Of a stretch of 37,581 bases of DNA, positions 15,779-23,590 are shown one piece after another (positions within the stretch are counted from its first letter, which is position 1; each line of letters starts with the position of its first letter). Made by a program: the position numbers and the translations under genes. The DNA lies in assembly GCA_900552655.1 (NCBI GenBank), contig USAE01000012.1:1-37581 (forward strand), given 5' to 3'. The notes under the pieces were generated by a model, which was given only the letters and a program-made list of their open reading frames with translations, had not been told where the DNA came from and did no database searches. Source of the DNA: an uncultured Clostridium sp. Lineage in GTDB: Bacteria > Bacillota > Clostridia > TANB77 > CAG-508.

Positions 15779-15816
15779 AAATACTATACTACCTAAAACT
15801 AGGCAATATAGTATTT
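15779..15816 (-). terminator. Terminator of the 310-residue orphan gene
   Basis: Long, slightly imperfect stem AAATACTATA...TATAGTATTT with an inner TGCCTA/TAGGTA pairing, followed by T's. It starts 8 nt after the stop codon. Confidence 0.75.
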
Positions 15817-15823
15817 ATAGTTT

Positions 15824-16756
15824 CTAGTTTTCTGCTTTTCCTTCTGGAAGTGCTGGAACTTCAAGAACGACTCTAATGCTCATAATATATTTAATTGTTC
15901 TTACAAATTTGCTATTTTTAATTCTTTGCCATAAAGTTGGCTTAGCCTCAAATGTTTCTGTTACATATTGTTCTTTTTGTACTTTTTTCTCTTTTGCTTT
16001 CTCTACATTTGAATTTTCAGCAATTGCAGCAACATTAACTTGTTTTTCTTTCTTTTCTTTTTTCGCTTTAACTTTTTTAGCTTTTTGAACTGGTTCTGCA
16101 ACAGTTTCTACTTGTTCTTCTATTACTTCTTCTATTGGTGCTGGTATTTCTTTTAATGCATCTGCTATTTCAAGTCCAATATAGCTTAACGCTTTTGATC
16201 TATCTTCAATTCTTTCCATATCTATTTCAATATGTAAATTTGATTCCAAATTAGAAATTCTTGCTTTTAATAGTTTTAAAGCATCTTTGTAATGTTCTGT
16301 TTCTTTGCTTCTGCTTCTTCCGATAATTAATAATGTATTTATTATATCTTCATCAAAATCTGCTCCAGCTTCCTTTACACTATCTTTCCAATTTTTCTCT
16401 TTTGTATCTACCTTATTTAGAAGATCTTTTAATTTTCCACCTAAGCTTATATTTAGTTCTCTTTGTCTTATTAAAGTTTCTATTTGCTTAGTATTATCTT
16501 CGAATTGGCTTGTGGCAAATTCTACTAAATCAAAAGCAGCATTATATACACTTGCAGGGAAATTTTGTTTCTTTGGATATTCTACCAAATATGTTTTTAT
16601 AGCTTCTACTAAATCCTTAAAATAAGTATCATCATCTAATTGAATAATTTGCTTCTTACTTTTAGGATTAATCATTTTATGAACTTTTTCTATATTTGAT
16701 AATATCTTCTCCTCAGTTATTACCATTCTAACATTTACTATGCCAGATCTAGACAT
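15824..16756 (-). CDS. Unknown coiled-coil-rich protein, 310 residues
   Basis: I do not recognise the family. ATG 16756 is chosen because AAGGAGGG lies 7 nt before it; three upstream in-frame Mets lie before that site. Residues 1-210 are predicted mainly helical and coiled-coil, with charged heptads (ETEHYKDALKLLKARISNLE). Residues 210-275 form a Val/Glu/Lys-rich linker. The last 35 residues contain a basic amphipathic stretch (LWQRIKNSKFVRTIKYI) that could bind membrane or a partner. There is no signal peptide or TM helix. It has its own strong promoter and terminator, so it is monocistronic. The architecture resembles scaffold or division-associated proteins, but that is only a shape argument. 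Confidence 0.8.
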   Translation of the reverse strand: MSRSGIVNVRMVITEEKILSNIEKVHKMINPKSKKQIIQLDDDTYFKDLVEAIKTYLVEYPKKQNFPASVYNAAFDLVEFATSQFEDNTKQIETLIRQRELNISLGGKLKDLLNKVDTKEKNWKDSVKEAGADFDEDIINTLLIIGRSRSKETEHYKDALKLLKARISNLESNLHIEIDMERIEDRSKALSYIGLEIADALKEIPAPIEEVIEEQVETVAEPVQKAKKVKAKKEKKEKQVNVAAIAENSNVEKAKEKKVQKEQYVTETFEAKPTLWQRIKNSKFVRTIKYIMSIRVVLEVPALPEGKAEN

Positions 16757-16800
16757 GTAAATTCCCTCCTTCATCATACGTAATTCCAAAAACTAAGTTT

Positions 16801-16829
16801 ATTATACATCTTTCTGCATAAATCTACAA
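16801..16829 (-). promoter_or_regulatory. Promoter of the 310-residue orphan gene
   Basis: TTGTAG (16829-16824), a 17-nt spacer and consensus TATAAT (16806-16801) on the minus strand. Confidence 0.7.
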
Positions 16830-16868
16830 TGATTTTGTCTTTAATTATTTATTTCTTTTTTGTAACAG

Positions 16869-16890
16869 TGTTGTAATATTGTTGTAATAT
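16869..16890. repeat. Tandem 11-bp direct repeat at the tetR 3' end
   Basis: Two perfect copies of TGTTGTAATAT, touching the tetR stop codon. No function is evident; a slippage product or a protein-binding repeat are both possible. Confidence 0.6.
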
Positions 16891-17456
16891 TATTTTGCTA
16901 TTCCTGATATTGCTATCTTTTCTATTTCCTTATACATTAATTGTATATCTATCTTTTCTTCTAATTTTAATTTGTATATTAGGCAAGAACTAGTAAGGCT
17001 AAAAATTTCTGAAGCTATAACTTCTGGATTTTTATCTATTATTTCGCCCTTTTCTATACCTTCCCTAACAATATCTTCTACTATACTTAAATATTCAAAT
17101 ACATATTTTCTACTTCTTTTGTTTCTTTCTTCTTTACCCCACATTTGGCTAAGAACTATTGTAATTAAACTTTCATATTTTACTATTACTTTTATTTGAA
17201 TTAAAATTATAGCTCTTATTTTATCTATATAATTAGAAACTTTATCTGTTTTTATTTGAATACTATTTTTTAAAAGTTTCATTCCTTCTTCTACTAAAAA
17301 ATTAAATATTTCTTCTTTACTAGAAAAATGATAATACAAAGTACCTTTTGCAACACCTACTGTAGCAGTGATTTCTTCTATACTTGTAGCTTCGTAACCT
17401 TTATCTGCAAATAATTGCATGGCTGTTTCGAATATCTTTCTTTTTGTTTTATTCAT
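16890..17456 (-). CDS. TetR-family transcriptional regulator
   Basis: A 188-residue repressor-type protein. The N-terminal helix-turn-helix is classic: FETAMQLFADKGYEATSIEEI, described by its parts AMQLFADKGYEATSIEEI, then VGVAKGTLYYHFSSKEEIF (about residues 10-55). The remainder is the helical ligand and dimer domain, with no recognisable ligand. I choose ATG 17456, 8 nt behind AGGAG; the ATG at 17462 is too close to that site. A 38-codon ORF upstream overlaps the start by 8 nt and shares its promoter. No efflux pump or operon partner adjoins it, so the target is unknown. Autoregulation at the upstream promoter would be typical. Confidence 0.93.
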   Translation of the reverse strand: MNKTKRKIFETAMQLFADKGYEATSIEEITATVGVAKGTLYYHFSSKEEIFNFLVEEGMKLLKNSIQIKTDKVSNYIDKIRAIILIQIKVIVKYESLITIVLSQMWGKEERNKRSRKYVFEYLSIVEDIVREGIEKGEIIDKNPEVIASEIFSLTSSCLIYKLKLEEKIDIQLMYKEIEKIAISGIAK

Positions 17457-17565
17457 TAACATATCTCCTATTTCTTTTAAATTTTAAAATAAAGAAATTT
17501 CTAATTTTAGTCCATCTACTTACTTTAACTACTAAATAAAATTTATTTGAATCCTTTTCTTCCAT
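17449..17565 (-). CDS. 38-residue small ORF overlapping tetR
   Basis: ATG 17565 follows AAAGGAG at 6-7 nt spacing. The ORF stops at 17449, inside the first codons of tetR (ATGAATAA overlap). The AGGAG of tetR lies within this ORF. The peptide is basic, with a central aromatic/aliphatic segment (FYLVVKVSRWTKIRNFF). The promoter TTGATA-17-TAAACT sits 30 nt upstream. It may be a translated leader that couples tetR synthesis, or a functional micropeptide. I have no homologue in mind, so the product itself is uncertain. Confidence 0.55.
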   Translation of the reverse strand: MEEKDSNKFYLVVKVSRWTKIRNFFILKFKRNRRYVNE

Positions 17566-17594
17566 TTTTTTCTCCTTTGTACAAACTCCATTTT

Positions 17595-17623
17595 AGTTTA
17601 CTATAATTATTAATTTTTATCAA
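17595..17623 (-). promoter_or_regulatory. Promoter of the small ORF and tetR
   Basis: TTGATA (17623-17618), a 17-nt spacer and TAAACT (17600-17595). The -35 box overlaps the mtaB stop codon, and no terminator separates mtaB from tetR. Confidence 0.6.
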
Positions 17624-18924
17624 TACACTTTCTCTATTTTTCCAATTAAGTCTATTCCTTCATTATCTATAATTTTTACTGTAACTATTTTATTTTGCAA
17701 ATTATTTGTATTTTCTTGTATTTTTACCATTATATAATTAGTAGTATGACCTTTATAATATCCCTCTTCAAATTCTTCTATTAATACATCTAGATTTTTA
17801 TTTATGTATCTTTTATTTTGATTTATTTCATTTTTATCAGATAATTCTATTAATTTCTTACTTCTTTCTTCTTTTATATTTCCATCAATTTGGTTTGGCA
17901 TTTTTTCAGCTTTTGTACCATGTCTTGGTGAATATTTAAATACATGCATTTTGTAAAAATTTATCTCTTTTAAAAACTCATATGTAATATTAAATTCCTC
18001 TTCTGTTTCCCCTGGAAATCCTACTATAATATCTGTAGTTAAAGCTACGTTAGGATATGTTTTTCTTAGTAATTCTGTAGCTTCTTTAAAGTCTTCAGTA
18101 GTATAATGCCTATTCATCCTTTTTAAAGTTTCGTTGCATCCACTTTGCAAAGATAAGTGAAAATGATCACAAATTTTAGCTAGTTTACTTAGTCTTTTTA
18201 CAAATTCTTCTGTAATTAACGTTGGCTCTAATGAACTTAGTCTAATTCTTTCTATTCCATCTATTTTATTTATCTCTTCTAATAAATCTATTAGTCCTAT
18301 ATTTTCCTCTAAATCTTTTCCATATGATGCAACATGAATTCCTGTTATTACAATTTCTTTTATACCTTTTTGTGCTAAGTCTTCTACTTCTTTCTTCACG
18401 TTTTCTATTTTTCTACTACGTATACGTCCTCTTGCATATGGAATTATACAATATGTACAGAATTGATTACAACCATCTTGTACTTTTATTGCAACCCTAT
18501 TTTTATCTGTATAATTCACACTTCCAAAATCTACAAATTGTTTTTGATGCATAACATCTGATATATATGTTTTTGGGTTTCTTTCTTTAATTTCTTCTTC
18601 AACATATTTTATAATCTCGGTTTTTTCGCTTATTCCTAAGATTAAATCTATGTCTTTTATTTCTTCTAGCTTATCCTTAGCAACTTGTGCATAGCAGCCT
18701 ACAGCTACCACAATAGCTTCTGGATTTAATTGCTTCGTCCTTCTAATCATTTGTCTAGACTTTTTATCTGAAATGCTAGTTACTGTACAAGTATTAATTA
18801 TATATATATCTGATTTTTCTGTAAAATCAACTATTTCGTATCCTTTTTCTAAAAATGCTTGGATCATTCCATTTGTTTCATATTGATTAACTTTACAACC
18901 TAATGTATAGAATGCTACTTTCAT
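17620..18924 (-). CDS. mtaB: tRNA t6A37 methylthiotransferase MtaB
   Basis: Radical SAM enzyme converting t6A37 to ms2t6A37 in tRNAs reading ANN codons. It has 434 residues. The N-terminal MTTase domain carries the auxiliary-cluster cysteines C10 (YTLGCKVNQYE), C46 (INTCTVT) and C77 (AVGCYAQ). The radical SAM cluster is C152, C156 and C159 in DGCNQFCTYCIIPYARG, followed by HLSLQSGCN and a C-terminal TRAM domain. The CKVNQYE and NTCTVTS motifs match MtaB/YqeV rather than MiaB. It starts at ATG 18924 behind AGAGGAAAC and has its own promoter. The stop is TGA. tetR follows from a separate promoter. Confidence 0.95.
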   Translation of the reverse strand: MKVAFYTLGCKVNQYETNGMIQAFLEKGYEIVDFTEKSDIYIINTCTVTSISDKKSRQMIRRTKQLNPEAIVVAVGCYAQVAKDKLEEIKDIDLILGISEKTEIIKYVEEEIKERNPKTYISDVMHQKQFVDFGSVNYTDKNRVAIKVQDGCNQFCTYCIIPYARGRIRSRKIENVKKEVEDLAQKGIKEIVITGIHVASYGKDLEENIGLIDLLEEINKIDGIERIRLSSLEPTLITEEFVKRLSKLAKICDHFHLSLQSGCNETLKRMNRHYTTEDFKEATELLRKTYPNVALTTDIIVGFPGETEEEFNITYEFLKEINFYKMHVFKYSPRHGTKAEKMPNQIDGNIKEERSKKLIELSDKNEINQNKRYINKNLDVLIEEFEEGYYKGHTTNYIMVKIQENTNNLQNKIVTVKIIDNEGIDLIGKIEKVY

Positions 18925-18954
18925 TTTGTTTCCTCTTTCTAAAAATTTATAGTT

Positions 18955-18983
18955 ATTATACCAGTGAATTTACTTTTTTTCAA
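18955..18983 (-). promoter_or_regulatory. Promoter of mtaB
   Basis: TTGAAA (18983-18978), a 17-nt spacer and consensus TATAAT (18960-18955), preceded by TGG as a near extended -10. Confidence 0.75.
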
Positions 18984-19012
18984 GTTAAAGTATCTTTGTA
19001 TATGGTTAACAG

Positions 19013-19044
19013 AAAAAAATAATCTGTTAATATATAACAGATCA
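19013..19044 (-). terminator. Terminator of the ylxM-rplS operon
   Basis: ATCTGTTA/TAACAGAT with a 5-nt loop, followed by TATTTTTTT on the minus strand, about 10 nt after the rplS stop. Confidence 0.85.
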
Positions 19045-19054
19045 TTTTTTATAA

Positions 19055-19510
19055 TTATTCTTCAGTTTTAGTTGTTTCTTCTGCTACAGTAGCTTCTGCT
19101 TTAACTTCTTCTGCAACTGGTTCTTCTACAGCTGTTTTTACTGTAATTTCTTTATTTTCGATTCTAGCACCAATTTGTTCTTTAGTTTTAGCAGCTTTAC
19201 CTACTCTATCTCTTAAATAGTATAATTTAGCACGTCTTGCTTTACCTACTCTTACTAATTCTACTTTTTCTACTAATGGTGAATGAATTAAGAATGTTTT
19301 TTCTACACCAACACCAGAAGCTATTCTTCTAACTGTAAATGTAGCATTTAATCCTCCACCTTGTTTTTTTATAATGATTCCTTCAAATACTTGGATTCTT
19401 TCTCTGTTTCCTTCTTTTATTCTTTGGTGAACTCTTACAGTGTTTCCAACTTTAAGAACTGGTATCTTATCTTTTAAGTGTTCATGCTCTATTGATTTTA
19501 TGATATCCAT
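19055..19510 (-). CDS. rplS: 50S ribosomal protein L19
   Basis: Ribosomal protein L19, at the 30S-50S interface. The core residues 1-115 are typical (VGNTVRVHQRIKEGNRERIQ, GVGVEKTFLIHSPLVEKVEL, KLYYLRDRVGKAA). The protein has 151 residues because of a roughly 35-residue Glu/Ala/Val/Thr-rich tail that most L19 lack. The ATG overlaps the trmD stop by one base (TAATG), and AAAGGAGG lies inside the trmD end, so the two are translationally coupled. It is the last gene of the operon. Confidence 0.97.
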   Translation of the reverse strand: MDIIKSIEHEHLKDKIPVLKVGNTVRVHQRIKEGNRERIQVFEGIIIKKQGGGLNATFTVRRIASGVGVEKTFLIHSPLVEKVELVRVGKARRAKLYYLRDRVGKAAKTKEQIGARIENKEITVKTAVEEPVAEEVKAEATVAEETTKTEE

Positions 19511-20244
19511 TATTTACTTCCTCCTTCTTTTAAATTTTTATATTCCTTTAACATTTCTCTTTCTTCATATGATAAGTTAATTTCTTTTAATAAGTCTGGT
19601 CTTTTTAAATATGTATTTATTATTTCTTGTTTTTTTCTCCATTTTCTAACATTTTCATGATGACCAGATATTAATACATCTGGAACACTTTTGCCTAAAA
19701 ATGTTTCTGGTCTAGTGTATTGTGGATATTCTAAAAGTCCGTTTGTAAAAGATTCTTCCTCAACAGAGTCTTCTTTTAAAACTCCTTTTACATATCTGCT
19801 AACACTATCTATTAAAACCATTGCTGGTAATTCACCACCAGTTAATACATAATCACCTATAGAAATTTCCTCATCTACGATTTCATCAATTACTCTTTGG
19901 TCAATACCTTCATAATGTCCACAAAGCAATATAATGTTTTCTTCTTTAGCTAAATCTTGTACAATTTGTTGATTTAAAGTTTTTCCCTGTGGTGACATAT
20001 ATATAACTTTGGCATTATTACTTTTTACAGAGCTATATGCATTATATACAACATCTGGTTTGATAACCATTCCTGCTCCACCACCATATGGAGTGTCATC
20101 TACTTTTTTATGTTTATCTTTAGAAAAATCCCTAATATTTATTAAATTAATATCTATTAGACCTTTTTCTTTTCCTCTTCCAATTATGCTTTCATCTAAT
20201 GCTGAAAACATTTCTGGAAAAAGAGTTAATACATCAAATTTCAT
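19510..20244 (-). CDS. trmD: tRNA (guanine-37-N1)-methyltransferase
   Basis: SPOUT methyltransferase making m1G37, which prevents frameshifting. It has 244 residues. LTLFPEMFSALDESIIGRG, the loop DTPYGGGAGMVIKPD, and the trefoil-knot segment LLCGHYEGIDQRVIDE with IGDYVLTGGELPAM are diagnostic. The C-terminal RPETFLGKSVPDVLISGHH is also complete. ATG 20244 follows AGGAG. It lies 9 nt behind rimM and overlaps rplS by one base. Confidence 0.98.
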   Translation of the reverse strand: MKFDVLTLFPEMFSALDESIIGRGKEKGLIDINLINIRDFSKDKHKKVDDTPYGGGAGMVIKPDVVYNAYSSVKSNNAKVIYMSPQGKTLNQQIVQDLAKEENIILLCGHYEGIDQRVIDEIVDEEISIGDYVLTGGELPAMVLIDSVSRYVKGVLKEDSVEEESFTNGLLEYPQYTRPETFLGKSVPDVLISGHHENVRKWRKKQEIINTYLKRPDLLKEINLSYEEREMLKEYKNLKEGGSK

Positions 20245-20253
20245 TTAATTCTC

Positions 20254-20757
20254 CTATATTAATCCTGGTATAATTTTTATTACCATTTTTTTATTCTTCA
20301 ATTCAACTTCTTTTACAACTTCAGCTATTGCTGGAACTAATATTTGCTTTCCGAGATTGTCTTTTACTACATATACATCATTACTTCCAGTTGGAAATAC
20401 ATCTTCTATTGTTCCTAAATATTCATCATTTTCTGAATATACATTAATTCCTATTAAGTCTACAATATAATATGTATCTTCACCTAGTTCTTCTTGGCTT
20501 TTCTTTTCTATTTTCAAATAAAAGTTTCTATATTTTTCTGCCTCTTCTATTGAGTCTATTCCTTCAAGCTTTAATAATACCTGGTTTTTGTTATATCTTA
20601 CTTGCTCAATTTTCACTTTTTTAAGTTCACTTTTAAGCTGTATATATATATACTTTAACTCTTCAAATTTACTAATATCATCTGTAAAAGGATTTACTTT
20701 TACTACACCTTTTAATCCATTTGTATTAACAATTTGTCCAATCTCTATGTATTCCAT
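20254..20757 (-). CDS. rimM: 16S rRNA processing protein RimM
   Basis: Assembly factor for the 30S head that binds S19. It has 167 residues. The N-terminal RimM domain starts IGQIVNTNGLKGVVKVNPFTDD, here split as IGQIVNTNGLKG and VVKVNPFTDD. The PRC-barrel follows from about residue 95 (YYIVDLIGINVYSENDEYLG, VFPTGSNDVYVVKD, LVPAIAEVV). ATG 20757 follows AAAGGGG. The place between khpA and trmD is the usual one. Confidence 0.96.
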   Translation of the reverse strand: MEYIEIGQIVNTNGLKGVVKVNPFTDDISKFEELKYIYIQLKSELKKVKIEQVRYNKNQVLLKLEGIDSIEEAEKYRNFYLKIEKKSQEELGEDTYYIVDLIGINVYSENDEYLGTIEDVFPTGSNDVYVVKDNLGKQILVPAIAEVVKEVELKNKKMVIKIIPGLI

Positions 20758-20768
20758 ATTAACCCCTT

Positions 20769-20999
20769 TTAGTTAATAAATTCAATTGTAACTTTTTTGT
20801 CTTCTTTTGATGCTATAGATTTCATTATTGATCTTATAGCTCTTGCTACTCTTCCTTGTTTACCAATAACTTTTCCCATGTCATCATCTGCAACTTTTAC
20901 TTCGTATACAACTGATTTTTCACCATTTAATTCTTTAATAGATACTGCTTCAGCATTATCTACTAAGTTTTTTATCATTATCTCTAAAACTTCCTTCAT
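20769..20999 (-). CDS. khpA: KH-domain RNA-binding protein KhpA
   Basis: A 76-residue single KH domain protein (YlqC family) that binds RNA, in some species together with KhpB. The GXXG loop appears as GKVIGKQGRVARAIRSI (about residues 46-62). ATG 20999 follows AGGAGG at 8 nt. It lies between rpsP and rimM as in most Firmicutes. Confidence 0.95.
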   Translation of the reverse strand: MKEVLEIMIKNLVDNAEAVSIKELNGEKSVVYEVKVADDDMGKVIGKQGRVARAIRSIMKSIASKEDKKVTIEFIN

Positions 21000-21016
21000 T
21001 TGTTAATCCTCCTGCA

Positions 21017-21256
21017 TTAGTCTTTGTTTGCTAAGTCTATTAATTTTTTAACTGTATCTGTAGGTTTTGCTCCATTTTTTATCCATGTTTTAGCAGCTTC
21101 TTTATCTAAAACTATTGTTGATGGTTTTGTCATTGGATCATATGTTCCTATTTTAGCTATAACTTTTCCATCTCTTGGACTTCTAGAGTCTGCTACTACT
21201 ATATGATAAAAAGGTGCTTTTTTCTTTCCTTCTCTTTGTAGTCTTATTTTTACCAT
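21017..21256 (-). CDS. rpsP: 30S ribosomal protein S16
   Basis: A 79-residue S16 with KIRLQREGKKKAPFYHIVVA and DSRSPRDGKVIAKIGTYDP. It is slightly short at the C-terminus but complete for the core. AGGAGGT precedes ATG 21256. The gap to ffh is 52 nt, with no clear promoter, so it belongs to the ylxM operon. Confidence 0.98.
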   Translation of the reverse strand: MVKIRLQREGKKKAPFYHIVVADSRSPRDGKVIAKIGTYDPMTKPSTIVLDKEAAKTWIKNGAKPTDTVKKLIDLANKD

Positions 21257-21308
21257 TTATTTCACCTCCTAAAAATCTAAGTATCTATTATTAATTTTTA
21301 TTAATAAT

Positions 21309-22658
21309 CTACATTTTAAAATCTTTTAAATTATTCATGTTTAGATTTTTCATCATATTCTTCATTCCTTTTCCTGTTTTTATTTTCTTCATCATTTTTT
21401 GTGTTGTTTCGAATGAAGTCATGAATTTATTAATTTCTTGTACAGATGTACCACTACCACTTGCTATTCTTTTTCTTCTACTTGCATTTAATAGCTTTGG
21501 ATTTCTTCTTTCTTTATTTGTCATAGAACAAATAATAGCTTCTATTCTATCAAATTCTTTGTCATCTACTTTTATATCTTTAAGTTGATTCATTCCTGGA
21601 ATCATTTTTATTAAAGATGAAAAAGAACCCATCTTTTTTACCTGTCTTAATTGCATTAAATAATCATTCAAATCAAAATTTTGCTTTCTTAATTGTTCTT
21701 CCATCTTTTTTGCTTCTTCTTCATCAAATGATTCTTCCGCTTTTTCTATTATTGAAAGCACATCTCCCATTCCTAAGATTCTTGATGCCATTCTATCTGG
21801 ATGAAATTGCTCTATATCGCTTAATTTTTCACCTGTTGCAATATATTTTATTGGCTTTCCTGTTACTTTTTTTACCGATAGCGCTGCACCACCACGAGTA
21901 TCACCGTCTAACTTAGTTAATATGATTCCATCTAATCCAACTTTTTCATTAAATGTTGTTGCTACATTTACAGCATCTTGACCTGTCATACTATCTACTA
22001 CTAGTAAAATTTCTTGTGGTCTTACACTTTGTTTTACATTTTGTAATTCTTGCATTAGTTCTTCATCTATTTGAAGTCTTCCTGCAGTATCTAGTATTAT
22101 TACATCATTTAGCTTTCTTATTGCCTCATCAATTGATCTTTTTGCTATATTCACAACATTTTTAGAATTTTCATCACTAAACACAGGTATATTAAGCTGT
22201 TTTCCTACTACTTGAAGTTGTTTTATAGCTGCTGGCCTGTATACATCACAAGCAACTAATAGTGGTTTTTTACCTTGCTTTCTTAAAATATTAGCAAGTT
22301 TTCCAGCTGTTGTTGTTTTACCAGAACCTTGCAAACCAACTAACATTATTACTGTTGGAGCATTTGGTAAAAATGTTATTTTACTTTCTGTTCCACCTAA
22401 TAATTCTACTAGCTCATCTTTAACTATTTTTATAATTTGTTGGCCTGGAGTTAAAGATTTTAAAACATCTTGACCTAGTGCTTTTTCTTGAATTACAGCT
22501 ATAAATTCTTTTACTATTTTATAGTTTACATCTGCTTCTAGTAATGCTAATTTAACTTCTCTTAACATATCTTTTAAATCAGATTCTGTAACTCTTACTT
22601 TTCCTTTAAATTTATTTGTTATATTTTGTAATTTAGAAGATAATCCTTCAAAAGCCAT
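21309..22658 (-). CDS. ffh: Signal recognition particle GTPase Ffh
   Basis: The protein subunit of SRP, delivering nascent membrane proteins to the Sec translocon. It has 449 residues. The N domain is at 1-85. In the G domain, G1 is GLQGSGKTT, followed by DVYRPAAIKQL, DTAGR, and TKLDGDTRGGAALS. The M domain begins near 300 with MGSFSSLIKMIPGM and RIASGSGTSVQEIN, and ends with a Met/Lys/Asn-rich helix. ATG 22658 follows AAGGAG. ylxM lies 15 nt upstream. Confidence 0.98.
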   Translation of the reverse strand: MAFEGLSSKLQNITNKFKGKVRVTESDLKDMLREVKLALLEADVNYKIVKEFIAVIQEKALGQDVLKSLTPGQQIIKIVKDELVELLGGTESKITFLPNAPTVIMLVGLQGSGKTTTAGKLANILRKQGKKPLLVACDVYRPAAIKQLQVVGKQLNIPVFSDENSKNVVNIAKRSIDEAIRKLNDVIILDTAGRLQIDEELMQELQNVKQSVRPQEILLVVDSMTGQDAVNVATTFNEKVGLDGIILTKLDGDTRGGAALSVKKVTGKPIKYIATGEKLSDIEQFHPDRMASRILGMGDVLSIIEKAEESFDEEEAKKMEEQLRKQNFDLNDYLMQLRQVKKMGSFSSLIKMIPGMNQLKDIKVDDKEFDRIEAIICSMTNKERRNPKLLNASRRKRIASGSGTSVQEINKFMTSFETTQKMMKKIKTGKGMKNMMKNLNMNNLKDFKM

Positions 22659-22673
22659 TATTTTCTCCTTAAT

Positions 22674-23009
22674 TTAAATTAATTTCATTAATTCTATTTT
22701 TATAGAATTTATTTTTTCTTTATCTTTTATTTCTAAATTATCTAATTTAGTTATTATGTCTTCAATTATTTTTTGCTGTTTTTCATTTTTTTTCATAATA
22801 CCTAATTTGTTTTCTAAATCATATAATTTAGACTCGCCATTTTTTATATTATCTCTTACAGCTTGCCTTGTAATATTATAATTTTCTGCAATTTCTGACA
22901 AAGAATAATCGTTATTATAATATTGGTCTAATATTTCAAATTGTTTTTCTGTTAAAATATCTTTATATATTTGTGATAATATACTTATTTCTATATTTTT
23001 TTCCACCAT
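22674..23009 (-). CDS. ylxM: YlxM/p13-like DNA-binding protein
   Basis: A 111-residue helix-turn-helix protein related to region 4 of sigma factors. The motif is YSLSEIAENYNITRQAVRDN at about residues 35-54. In streptococci the homologue modulates SRP GTPase activity. It almost always precedes ffh, as here. ATG 23009 is only a few nt behind AAGG; the GTG codon at 23006 has better spacing, so the start is uncertain by one residue. It heads the ylxM-ffh-rpsP-khpA-rimM-trmD-rplS operon, whose promoter contains an inverted repeat. Confidence 0.92.
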   Translation of the reverse strand: MVEKNIEISILSQIYKDILTEKQFEILDQYYNNDYSLSEIAENYNITRQAVRDNIKNGESKLYDLENKLGIMKKNEKQQKIIEDIITKLDNLEIKDKEKINSIKIELMKLI

Positions 23010-23033
23010 TACACCTTCTTTTTTTGTAATGCT

Positions 23034-23080
23034 ATTATACTTTACACTATTTTAGTGTAAATGTCAAGAGCTTTACACTA
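23034..23080 (-). promoter_or_regulatory. Promoter with three TTTACACTA half-sites (ylxM operon)
   Basis: -10 TATAAT lies at 23039-23034, with -35 TTTACA (23061-23056) at a 16-nt spacer; a TTGACA further up is at 22 nt. A perfect inverted repeat, TTTACACTA (23041-23049) and TAGTGTAAA (23053-23061), fills the spacer and the -35 box. A third copy of TTTACACTA lies at 23072-23080, exactly 31 bp from the first. A protein bound here would block RNA polymerase. The cognate regulator is unknown. Confidence 0.65.
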
Positions 23081-23081
23081 A

Positions 23082-23151
23082 AAAAAAGCGAACCTAAGGT
23101 TTTCTATCCAAAATTAAAATAGTAAGCAATCCAATACAATCTCTTACTATT
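23082..23151 (-). terminator. Terminator region after DUF4363, with a second hairpin
   Basis: On the minus strand a small AACC-TTA-GGTT hairpin is followed by CGC and T9, close to the ylxM promoter. Upstream of it AATAGTAAG (23118-23126) pairs with CTTACTATT (23143-23151). The AAAAAGCG-N-ACCTAA string here recurs in the terminator at 2141. Confidence 0.5.
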
Positions 23152-23160
23152 CTTATCTAT

Positions 23161-23190
23161 CGGGATTTTAAGGACCTTCCTAAAATCCCG
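23161..23190. repeat. REP-like palindromic element, copy A
   Basis: CGGGATTTTA...TAAAATCCCG with an imperfect GGACCTTCC tip, 9 nt after the DUF4363 stop. It shares the stem GGGATTT/AAAATCCCGG and the tip GGAC-N-TTCCT with the element at 35142. It may double as a 3' hairpin. Confidence 0.6.
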
Positions 23191-23198
23191 GTTCCTGG

Positions 23199-23588
23199 TT
23201 AAAATATATTTCTTATTAAAAAACTTTCTTTATCTATTATATGATTTATAATAAATTTGCACTCTTCAAGTTGTGGGGTCGCCTGGTTATATTCTTTAAC
23301 GTCTATATTTCCTTTTATTAGTGTAATTTGTCTTTGTACTTTTTCTAATTCATTATGTTCTAGATAACAAGATAATAAATTTATATTTTTATACCATTTT
23401 TCTTCTATTTCTTTCATTTTTTCTTTTATCTTTTCTTCTTTTTTATCTTCACTTGTTATTTCATTTCTTAAATTAGATAACTCATCATTTATATTAAAGA
23501 AAACATTTTTAGTATAGTTATTACTTATTAAATCCATACTAAATATAAAAATAACTACTAAAATGCATATAATAATTTCTTTATACAT
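23199..23588 (-). CDS. DUF4363-like protein
   Basis: A 129-residue protein with an N-terminal membrane helix (about 2-20, IIICILVVIFIFSMDL) and an extracytoplasmic helical domain rich in Lys and Glu. The pattern, a signal anchor then paired helices, fits DUF4363, a family of unknown function found in spore-forming clostridia next to DUF421 genes. I choose ATG 23588, 2 nt after the YetF stop, behind AAAGGA. A TTG at 23618 with a GGAG would extend the protein into the YetF gene and is less likely. It is co-transcribed with the YetF gene. Confidence 0.75.
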   Translation of the reverse strand: MYKEIIICILVVIFIFSMDLISNNYTKNVFFNINDELSNLRNEITSEDKKEEKIKEKMKEIEEKWYKNINLLSCYLEHNELEKVQRQITLIKGNIDVKEYNQATPQLEECKFIINHIIDKESFLIRNIF

Positions 23589-23590
23589 TT

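Noticed and set aside
16972..17199. Plus-strand frames inside tetR, ffh, ftsH and similar genes
   Set aside because: They are antisense shadows with Leu/Phe/Ser-rich composition and no ribosome binding sites.
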